Assembly (NCBI GenBank): GCA_036505615.1
Contig: DASXTB010000317.1
Location: forward strand, 1-32,964
Direction: 5' to 3'
Source of the DNA: DASXTB01 sp036505615
GTDB taxonomy: Bacteria > Acidobacteriota > UBA6911 > JACQSX01
Length of the DNA: 32,964 bases
Position 1 is the stretch's first letter. Each line of letters opens with the position of its first letter. This document shows, one piece after another, positions 8,522 through 14,788 of the stretch. Below the pieces are notes generated by a model, which searched no databases, was not told the DNA's origin, and worked only from the letters and a program-made list of their open reading frames with translations. The translations under genes were made by a program, and so were the position numbers.

Positions 8522-9052
8522 ATGATTCGAACCGGTATTGGATTCGATTTCCATCGTCTGGTTTCGGGACGCAAACTAATTTTGGGTGGCGTGGAGATCC
8601 GTTACGAACGCGGTTTGGAGGGCCATTCGGACGCCGATGTGGTGCTGCATGCCATCTGCGACGCTCTGCTGGGCGCCGCGGGCCTGGAGGACATCGGCTA
8701 CTATTTCCCCGATTCGGATCCGCGGTTCAAAAATATTTCCAGTCTCGAACTCCTGAAGCAAGTGGCTGCGAAAATTCATCAATATGGCTTTGAAGTGGCC
8801 AACATCGATTCGATGCTCTTGATGGAAGCTCCGCGAATCGCTCCCTTCCGTCAGAGCATGAAACAAAATATTGCATCGGCGTTGAATATTTCCGTATCGC
8901 AGGTGGGCCTCAAGGCCACTACGTTCGAAGGCTCAGGAATGATCGGGCGCGGCGAAGGAATTGCGGCTCAGGCCATCGCGACGTTAAGGGACGCGGGGAC
9001 ACAGGGACCCGGAGACGCGGGGACAGGGGGACAGGGAGATGCGGAGACCTAA
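8522..9052 (+). CDS. ispF: 2-C-methyl-D-erythritol 2,4-cyclodiphosphate synthase with repeat-derived tail
   Basis: IspF cyclises CDP-ME 2-phosphate in the MEP pathway. The metal ligands D9, H11 (GIGFDFHRL) and H43 (SDADVVLHAICDALLG) are present, as are DIGYYFPDSDPRFK and KATTFEGSGMIGRGEGIAA. The family core ends near residue 155 (AIATL), which matches the usual ~157 residues. The last 21 residues are Gly/Ala/Asp/Thr/Gln-rich and are encoded by an 8-base tandem repeat, so the tail is a by-product of repeat growth across the old stop codon. Confidence 0.95.
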   Translation: MIRTGIGFDFHRLVSGRKLILGGVEIRYERGLEGHSDADVVLHAICDALLGAAGLEDIGYYFPDSDPRFKNISSLELLKQVAAKIHQYGFEVANIDSMLLMEAPRIAPFRQSMKQNIASALNISVSQVGLKATTFEGSGMIGRGEGIAAQAIATLRDAGTQGPGDAGTGGQGDAET

Positions 9053-9083
9053 GTCCTGTAACAATCGCCGCGTCCCCGCGTCA
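8987..9083. repeat. Octamer array (GGGACGCG type) overlapping the ispF 3' end
   Basis: Units of GGGACGCG, GGGACACA, GGGACCCG and GGGACAGG type run with an 8-base period from about 8990 to 9048, inside the ispF reading frame. After the stop, an inverted copy (GCCGCGTCCCCGCGTC, 9068-9083) could pair with them. The suhB-like start codon follows seven bases later. Confidence 0.75.
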
Positions 9084-9090
9084 AAACATC

Positions 9091-9882
9091 ATGGAAAGGC
9101 CTGAAAACCTGCTGGAAGTCGCCTGCGAAGCAGCCCGCCTGGGAGGCGCGGTCCTGGAAGGCAGGTTCGGCGGGACTTTCGAGATTAAGAAAAAGGGGAC
9201 GGCCATCGATCTGGTGACGGAAATGGATCTGAAATCGGAGCGAGTCATCGTCGATTACATCTGCAGGAACTTTCCTGGGCATGCCATTCTGGCCGAAGAA
9301 AATGCTTACGGGGACGCATCGAGCAAAGAGAGCTCGTACAAATGGATCATCGACCCGTTGGACGGCACTACCAACTACGCGCACGGCTACCCCATATACT
9401 CCGTCTCGATCGCGGTTGAAGTAGGAGGAGTGGTAACGGCCGGTGTCGTTTACCATCCGCCTCTGAAGGAAATGTTTACCGTGATTGAGGGCGAGGGGAC
9501 GAAACTTAACGGAAAGGAACTTCGGGTTTCGGCAGTCGAGGACCTGGGAGAGGCGCTGACGGTGACCGGATTTCCTTACGACGTTAGAACTCCACCTCAC
9601 AGAAACCTAGAGCATTTTACTCGTTTTCTCAAGGCGGCCCGTGCGGTGCGGCGTGACGGCTCGGCTGCCTTGGATCTGGCTTACGTTGCAGCGGGCCGCT
9701 TTGATGGATATTGGGAACCGCACCTGAATCCGTGGGACGTGGCTGCAGGCAGCCTTATGGTGCGCGAGGCGGGGGGAACGGTGACCAATTACCGAGGCGT
9801 CCAGTCGAGCATTTATGATGAGGAGTTTGTCGCCAGCAACGGGAAAGTGCATGATCACATGTTGAAACTCTTATCTGATTAA
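9091..9882 (+). CDS. suhB: Inositol-1-monophosphatase family phosphatase
   Basis: A Mg-dependent sugar-phosphatase of the IMPase family, 263 residues. Metal-binding residues are E69/E70 (LAEEN), D88 and D91 (IDPLDGTTNYAHG), and D216 (NPWDVAAGSLMV). GSAALDLAYVAAGRFDGYWE is also typical. The substrate is not defined by sequence: inositol-1-phosphate and the SuhB role are likely, but members of this family also act as histidinol-phosphate phosphatase (HisN), and no other histidinol phosphatase is visible although most of a histidine pathway is present. There is no obvious ribosome site, because the octamer element ends seven bases before the ATG. Confidence 0.9.
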   Translation: MERPENLLEVACEAARLGGAVLEGRFGGTFEIKKKGTAIDLVTEMDLKSERVIVDYICRNFPGHAILAEENAYGDASSKESSYKWIIDPLDGTTNYAHGYPIYSVSIAVEVGGVVTAGVVYHPPLKEMFTVIEGEGTKLNGKELRVSAVEDLGEALTVTGFPYDVRTPPHRNLEHFTRFLKAARAVRRDGSAALDLAYVAAGRFDGYWEPHLNPWDVAAGSLMVREAGGTVTNYRGVQSSIYDEEFVASNGKVHDHMLKLLSD

Positions 9883-9904
9883 ATTCTTGAGGTGCGGATT
9901 CCCG

Positions 9905-9940
9905 GATCTCGGGTTTCAAGTTTCGGGTTTCAAGTTTCTC
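9905..9940. repeat. Heptamer array, GGGTTTC/AAGTTTC family
   Basis: About five units alternate GGGTTTC and AAGTTTC downstream of the suhB-like gene. No inverted arm is seen. The rest of the gap to yqeY (9941-10051) contains a TGTCCGTCGTGTGCTTGG stretch that resembles the spacer at 14505-14530. Confidence 0.6.
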
Positions 9941-10051
9941 GATTGCGGAGACTCTTTCCGTGAGTCGTAATTAGAAAATGAATTCGGCGTGGTGTCCGTC
10001 GTGTGCTTGGTGGTGAAGAGAAAAGACAAAAGACTCGGGACTGATAAAACT

Positions 10052-10498
10052 ATGAGACTGCGCGATAAATTCGATGAAGATTTGAAATCGGCAATGAAGC
10101 AAAAGGAAGCGCTTCGCGTCAGTGTGCTGCGCATGGTCAAAGCTTCCGTCAAGAATAAGGAAATAGAGATCGGTCATCCGCTTTCCGATGAGGAGGCTAT
10201 CAAGGTCCTTGGCACCCTGATAAAGCAACGCCGGGACGCAGCCGAGCAGTATGAAAAAGGAAGCCGCCCGGAGCTGGCAAGTAAAGAGCTTCAAGAGATC
10301 ACTTTGATCGAGCACTATCTTCCTGCCGCCCCTTCAGTGGACGAAGTCGATGCGGCCATTGCCGCCGCCATTCAGGAGACAGGAGCAAGCTCTGCCCGCG
10401 ACATGGGTGCAGTGATGAAAGCAGTGATGAAATGCTTCCAGGGGCGGGCTGTTGACGGCAAAACCGTGAACCAGAAAGTGCGCGAACGGCTCTCCTGA
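10052..10498 (+). CDS. yqeY: GatB/YqeY domain-containing protein
   Basis: A 148-residue all-helical YqeY protein, homologous to the C-terminal domain of GatB (tRNA-dependent amidotransferase). Its function as a free protein is not established, although tRNA binding is suspected. Typical segments are RDKFDEDLKSAMK, LRMVKASVKNKEIE, EAIKVLGTLIKQRRDAAEQY, ITLIEHYLPAAPS and DMGAVMKAVM, followed by VDGKTVNQKVRERL. The ATG at 10052 gives the normal family length and beginning. A longer open frame from 9989 would add about 20 unrelated residues. A heptamer array starts at the base after its stop. Confidence 0.93.
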   Translation: MRLRDKFDEDLKSAMKQKEALRVSVLRMVKASVKNKEIEIGHPLSDEEAIKVLGTLIKQRRDAAEQYEKGSRPELASKELQEITLIEHYLPAAPSVDEVDAAIAAAIQETGASSARDMGAVMKAVMKCFQGRAVDGKTVNQKVRERLS

Positions 10499-10894
10499 AT
10501 TGCGGATTGCGGATTTCCGATTGTGGATTGCAGATTTCGGATTGCGGATTTCGGATTACGGATTGAGGATTGCGGATTTCGGATTGGGGATCGCGGATTT
10601 CCAATTTCGGATTGCGGATTGCGGATTGCGGATTGCGGATTGCGGATTTCGGATTGCGGATTTCCAATTTCGGATTGAGGATTTCGGATTGAGGATTGGA
10701 TTCAATTGTCCGTAGTCCGTTGTTCGACTTGTTGTTCTTGGTTTCTGGAACAACTGACCACGGACAGCGGACATCCCGAAGCCCCCAATCCGCAATCCGA
10801 AATCCCCAATCCGCAATCCGAAATCCCCAATCCCCAATCCGCAATCGGAAGTCCGCAATCCGAAATCCGCAATCCGTAATCGGAAATCCGCAAC
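10499..10894. repeat. Largest CGGATTG-family heptamer array pair
   Basis: The forward arm holds about 27 units of T(G/T)CGGAT in unbroken register from 10501 to 10694. It starts directly after the yqeY stop. GAT at unit positions 5-7 is nearly invariant, while positions 2-4 vary, mainly as TGCGGAT versus TTCGGAT. An 88-base spacer follows (10695-10782) with TGTCCGTAGTCCG and GACCACGGACAGCGGACA, which are partly self-complementary. The inverted arm has 16 units (CCGCAAT, CCGAAAT, CCCCAAT) from 10783 to 10894. All open frames here are translated repeat. Confidence 0.92.
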
Positions 10895-10944
10895 TAGTGG
10901 ATTTCTTGACCGACACTGGAGGCGGGCATTAAGATTCCGTCCAA

Positions 10945-11514
10945 ATGAAGATTGCCATCGGCACGCTGCGAGAACCGAAGATAGAGGCCGTAAAAGAAGC
11001 GTTTGAGCTGTTCCGGTCCCAACTCGCACGGGATGATGATGTCATCGAGTACCTCTCCTATGACGCCGGAGGGAGCGCCCCGCAAATGCCCACTTCCCTT
11101 AAGGAACTGATGGAGGGCGCGCAGAACCGTGCGGAATCCCTAATTTTGCAGTTGAAAAAAGAGAAGAACGAAGCGGAATTTTATGTCGGGATGGAAGGCG
11201 GATTTCATGTGGTGCAGGAGCGAGCGAAGCGCATAACGTTTCTTCAGAGCTGGGCCTACGTTACCGACGGCCACCGCGGTTACTTTGGCAGCAGCGGCAA
11301 CATTCTGGTTCCGCAGAAGATCGCCAACACGGTCATCGATCGAGGAATCGAACTCGGCATTGCCATCGATCGGTTCGCCAAAGAAACCGATATTCGGAGC
11401 AAACAGGGAGCCTGGGGCGTGCTCACCCGCGACATTCTGACCCGAAAGCATTCGTTTGTGATCGCGCTGATCTGCGCGTTTGCGCCCTTTTACAACAAGA
11501 AGGCTTATGAATAG
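10945..11514 (+). CDS. Inosine/xanthosine triphosphatase (YjjX/DUF84 family)
   Basis: A house-cleaning phosphatase that removes ITP and XTP from the nucleotide pool. The 189-residue product begins MKIAIGTLREPKIEAVKEAF, as the family does, followed by MPTSLKELMEGAQNRAESL, FYVGMEGGFHVV, RITFLQSWAYVTDG and KQGAWGVLTRDILTR. No strong ribosome site is visible before the ATG. Its last eight bases overlap the start of tdk, so the two nucleotide-metabolism genes are translationally coupled. Confidence 0.9.
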   Translation: MKIAIGTLREPKIEAVKEAFELFRSQLARDDDVIEYLSYDAGGSAPQMPTSLKELMEGAQNRAESLILQLKKEKNEAEFYVGMEGGFHVVQERAKRITFLQSWAYVTDGHRGYFGSSGNILVPQKIANTVIDRGIELGIAIDRFAKETDIRSKQGAWGVLTRDILTRKHSFVIALICAFAPFYNKKAYE

Positions 11515-12100
11515 CATTATTCGCGGCAACGTCGGATGGGTCGAAGTCATCTGCGGCAGCATGTTCAGCGGAAAGAGTGAAGAGTTGATTCGCCGGCTGC
11601 GCCGCGCCCAGATCGGCCGGCAACGGGTGCAGATCTTTAAGCCCCGGATAGATGACCGGTTTGATATCGACCACATCGTTTCGCATAGCGAGCTTCGAAT
11701 CAAATCCCAGTCTGTTTCCAATTCCCAGGAAGTTTGGGAGGCGGTGGAATCTCGAACCGAGGTCGTGGGGATAGATGAAGTGCAGTTTTTTGACGAAGGT
11801 ATAGTGGCTGTGTGCGACAAGCTGGCCAACATGGGGAAGCGCGTCATCGTGGCCGGTCTGGACAAGGATTACTTGGCGCGACCCTTCGAGCCGGTTCCGC
11901 AACTTCTGGCCGTCGCCGAATACATCACCAAGACGCTGGCCATTTGTGTCCGCTGCGGGAATCCCGCCAATTACACCCAGCGGCTCATAGACAGCACCGA
12001 ACGCATCGTGGTCGGCGCTGAAGGCGCTTATGAAGCTCGCTGCCGCCGCTGCTTTGAGCCGCCCGGCTTGGCGGCCGAAAAGGTGGCAAAGCGGCCTTGA
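11507..12100 (+). CDS. tdk: Thymidine kinase (type II)
   Basis: Phosphorylates thymidine for salvage. The 197-residue product has the P-loop GSMFSGKS (about residues 17-24), DEVQFFDEG (Walker B), the lid/nucleoside region GLDKDYLARPFEP and two zinc-binding pairs (CVRCG and CRRCF), all typical of bacterial TK. ATG 11507 overlaps the end of the upstream NTPase gene and is preceded closely by AGAAGG. An upstream in-frame TTG at 11480 would add nine unrelated residues. Confidence 0.95.
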   Translation: MNSIIRGNVGWVEVICGSMFSGKSEELIRRLRRAQIGRQRVQIFKPRIDDRFDIDHIVSHSELRIKSQSVSNSQEVWEAVESRTEVVGIDEVQFFDEGIVAVCDKLANMGKRVIVAGLDKDYLARPFEPVPQLLAVAEYITKTLAICVRCGNPANYTQRLIDSTERIVVGAEGAYEARCRRCFEPPGLAAEKVAKRP

Positions 12101-12115
12101 CGGCCGCAACCAAGG

Positions 12116-12162
12116 CGTCATCAGTCATCGGTCATCAGTCATCAGTCATCAGTCATCAGATC
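12116..12162. repeat. Heptamer array, TCATCAG family
   Basis: About six units of TCATCAG/TCATCGG begin 16 bases after the tdk stop. No inverted arm is evident. The remainder of the 410-base gap to 12512 has no supported gene. Confidence 0.8.
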
Positions 12163-12243
12163 AGAAATCGTCCGATTGCCTTTGTAGGCGCCAAGGCACC
12201 AACAAACATTTTCCCGGCGCGGGGTCAGAACGTGAGAAAAAAA

Positions 12244-12384
12244 CAGAACCGCGCCCGTGAGGGCGCGCACGGAGGATCTAACTAGATTCGCCGAAATTTT
12301 TCTAAGTTGCTGCTGGTTCAGAGCATTTTGTGGGTGCCGAGGCATTTACAGATACTCTCCCGGCGCACCCTCACGGCGCGGTTC
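12244..12384. repeat. Imperfect inverted repeat flanking a 95-base core
   Basis: The left arm, starting GAACCGCGCCCGTGAGGGCG (12246-12267), and the right arm CGCACCCTCACGGCGCGGTTC (12364-12384) are reverse complements with one indel and one mismatch. Each arm also has a small internal palindrome. The core has no coding potential. It could be a miniature element or a transcribed hairpin. No target duplication was recognised. Confidence 0.5.
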
Positions 12385-12512
12385 AGATTCTTTTCTTGTC
12401 GCGGCGTTACACCGCGAATTGAAAAAATAGGCCCTTTAGAATTAAAGTGTGCCTGCGTTCTCTTGGCGCGCGACTGATGGCCCGGCGTTAGGCTGGAGTA
12501 ACAAGGAGTGCT

Positions 12513-13031
12513 ATGAAGAAGGCCACAATAGCGACTGCGGTGATCTTATTCTTCTCGAGCTACGCTTCCGTCGCACGGGCCGGCTCTTCTCCCGCCGGAT
12601 CGGTTCCCTTTCCTGAACTGGCGTTCTTGGCGGGTGAGTGGGAGGCGCGCGGTACTGGCAGACCGGGTGAATCAGTCGGCCACATGAAATTTTTTTCAGA
12701 TCTTAATCTCCGCGTGCTTGTTCGCCGCAACGAGTCGATTTCCCCTGCCGGCAGACACGAAGATCTCACCGTTATCTACAAAGATCCGACCAGGCGGCTC
12801 AGGGCCGATTTTTACGATTCCGAAGGTCATGTGATTAGATACACTGTGACGGCTGCAGAGAACCCAGCGCGTGCTGTATTCCTCAGCGAGCCGATTTCAA
12901 ATCAGCCGAGCTTCCGATACTCGTATACGCTAAATGCGGACGGCACGCTTGCTCTGATGTTTGAAATTGCGCCTCCAGGAACCACCAACTTTGCCACGTA
13001 TCTCAGCGGCACTGCAAAACGAGCGCAGTAG
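12513..13031 (+). CDS. Exported hypothetical protein, probable small beta-barrel
   Basis: A 172-residue product with a clear signal peptide (MKKATIATAVILFFSSYASV, cleavage probably after ARA near residue 23). AAGGAG is placed about five bases before the ATG. The mature part contains LAFLAGEWEARGTGRPGE, RHEDLTVIYKDPTRRLRADF and SEGHVIRYTVTA. This pattern of a GEW motif followed by alternating strands resembles lipocalin/DUF1579-like periplasmic proteins. I do not recognise a specific family and assign no function. It is followed 116 bases later by the hydrolase and DinB-like genes. Confidence 0.72.
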   Translation: MKKATIATAVILFFSSYASVARAGSSPAGSVPFPELAFLAGEWEARGTGRPGESVGHMKFFSDLNLRVLVRRNESISPAGRHEDLTVIYKDPTRRLRADFYDSEGHVIRYTVTAAENPARAVFLSEPISNQPSFRYSYTLNADGTLALMFEIAPPGTTNFATYLSGTAKRAQ

Positions 13032-13147
13032 TCGGCCCCTCGACGCAAGGAGCGCAGCGGGTCAAGCATTCAGTGGAGCACCCATTCAGGACCAAGACGG
13101 CCGTTTTGATTCCGATTTTTCATACGTCCTGAGAACGTCTGAAGCAA

Positions 13148-13921
13148 ATGAAAACATCATCGACATCCGGACATACGGAGCCAATCAACGGCTTCGAGAT
13201 GTATTACCGGATTCGAGGTGAAGGGGAGTCGCTGGTCCTGCTGCACGGCGGGGGCGGCGCGGGCGTCAATTGGGACCTGATCTTCAAGGAACCCCCAACG
13301 GGGCTTCGGCTGATCATACCGGACCTGCGCGGCCACGGTGGCTCGACCAATCCGTCCAGGGAGTTCACTTTCCGGCAATCGGCGCTGGACGTGTTCGCGC
13401 TGCTCGACCGGCTGGGAATCAAACGATTCAAGGCGATTGGCATGAGCCTGGGAGCCAAGACTCTCCTCCACAACGCCACTCAGCAGCCAAGTCGAGTGGA
13501 GGCAATGGTGCTCGTTAGCGCAACGCCGTACTTTCCAGAGCAAGCGCGCTCTATCATGCGGAAGCTGACTCCTGAAAATCGAACCGATGAAGAGTGGCGG
13601 CAAATGCGGCAATGGCACAAGCATGGCGATGAACAAATCCGTACACTCTGGAGGCAGGCGAATGCGTTCAAGGATAGCTACGATGACATGAACTTCACGC
13701 CCCCTTATCTGTCAACGATTACAGCCCGCACCTTAATTGTGCATGGCGACCGTGATCCGCTGTACCCGGTGAACGTCGCACTGGAAATGTTCACCGCGAT
13801 CCCTCGCTCGCACCTCTGGATCATCCCAAACGGCGGGCATGGCCCCATCTTCGGAGACATGGCCGCACAATTCGTCGAGACCTCGTTGGCGTTCCTAAGC
13901 GGTAAATGGAAAGACGAGTAG
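13148..13921 (+). CDS. Alpha/beta hydrolase
   Basis: A 257-residue alpha/beta-hydrolase-fold enzyme with no signal peptide. The oxyanion region is VLLHGGGGAG (30-39). The nucleophile is S100 in GMSLGA. The acid is probably D203 in HGDRDPLYPV, and the catalytic histidine is H231 in NGGHGPIF. PDLRGHGGSTNP is the usual strand-4 motif. The substrate cannot be predicted. The ATG has only a weak GAAG upstream, and an internal ATG at 13199 would remove the first strand. The DinB-like gene follows 13 bases downstream. Confidence 0.9.
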   Translation: MKTSSTSGHTEPINGFEMYYRIRGEGESLVLLHGGGGAGVNWDLIFKEPPTGLRLIIPDLRGHGGSTNPSREFTFRQSALDVFALLDRLGIKRFKAIGMSLGAKTLLHNATQQPSRVEAMVLVSATPYFPEQARSIMRKLTPENRTDEEWRQMRQWHKHGDEQIRTLWRQANAFKDSYDDMNFTPPYLSTITARTLIVHGDRDPLYPVNVALEMFTAIPRSHLWIIPNGGHGPIFGDMAAQFVETSLAFLSGKWKDE

Positions 13922-13934
13922 AAGGAGACAGTTC

Positions 13935-14459
13935 ATGGATCAGGTTCTGCAACCGTTGATCGACATGAATGAGTTCGCCTGGGAGCATTTCAAGGACGAC
14001 CTCAAAGATATGACCACTGAGGAGGTCAACTGGCGGCTGGTTCCAGAGTCGAATTCCATTAACGTGATCGTCAGACATCTCCGCATTGAGGCACAGTGGC
14101 ATCTGGCCAGTCTCGCGCATGGTGAGCCAATGCCAATCGAAATTTCTGCGACCGATCAGCAGCTCATCGATTCGGTACCACTGGATTTTGATCGGAACCT
14201 GAAGGAGCTGGAGGAGCTGTACACTCGATTTATTACGGCGTTGCGTGTCACCACTGTGGCCGGATTGCAAGAGCGGACCGCGATTGCCTACGCGGCTTGG
14301 GCTCGACAGCCGGCACATTTCCTGGGCTTTCACCAGTTGCTGCACCTGACCATGCACTGGGGGCAGATCCGCACCATTCGAAACTTGTATCGGAAGACAC
14401 GCGGTGAGCCGGGGCGGTTTTTTCCTTACAACCCCACTATTTCAGCAAAAACTCTTTAG
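13935..14459 (+). CDS. DinB-family protein
   Basis: A 174-residue four-helix-bundle protein of the DinB/YfiT type. These are putative metal-dependent proteins, some of them thiol transferases. The three histidines expected for metal binding can be placed in IVRHLRIEAQWHL and HQLLHLTMHWGQIRTI. GAAGGAG (13921-13927) is a good ribosome site before the ATG. With 13 bases between genes it is probably co-transcribed with the hydrolase. Its stop is followed by the forward arm of a CGGATTG-family repeat. Confidence 0.85.
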   Translation: MDQVLQPLIDMNEFAWEHFKDDLKDMTTEEVNWRLVPESNSINVIVRHLRIEAQWHLASLAHGEPMPIEISATDQQLIDSVPLDFDRNLKELEELYTRFITALRVTTVAGLQERTAIAYAAWARQPAHFLGFHQLLHLTMHWGQIRTIRNLYRKTRGEPGRFFPYNPTISAKTL

Positions 14460-14788
14460 GAAGGCCGGATGGCGCGGATTTCGGATTTCGGATTGACGAT
14501 TTCGTTGTGTCCACTGTGTCCTTTGTGGTCAAGGCTTTTTCCACCACCAAGGACCTAGCGTGACGGAGCCGCAACTAAAACGTTGGCGACACGGGGACAC
14601 GGAGACACGGCGAGCGTATGAACCTTTGCGGCCCGTAAAGGATTTGACGGTTAGTAGCACAGCGGACACCAAGGAGCTTCAGTCGGCAATCCGTAATCGT
14701 AAAACCGCATTCCGCAATCCGCAATCCGAAATCCGCAATCCGCAATTGGCAATCCGCAATCCGAAATCCGAAATCCGCAATCCGCAAT
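14460..14788. repeat. Composite heptamer/octamer element between convergent DinB-like gene and uvrC
   Basis: The forward CGGATTT units (14474-14504) lead into TGTGTCC-type sequence (14505-14535). An octamer run of GACACGGG/GACACGGA type follows (14588-14612). Then AGCGGACACCAAGG (14661-14674) is partly complementary to the earlier TGTGTCC stretch. The inverted CCGCAAT/CCGAAAT arm (about 14684-14788) ends at the base next to the uvrC stop codon. No gene is supported. Confidence 0.8.

Noticed and set aside
10501..10894. Regular repeats as a CRISPR array
   Set aside because: Units are 7 bases with no spacers, and no cas genes are present.
12030..12260. Short open frames across the TCATCAG array after tdk
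   Set aside because: Ser/His/Gln repeats from the array; they overlap the tdk 3' end and lack start signals.
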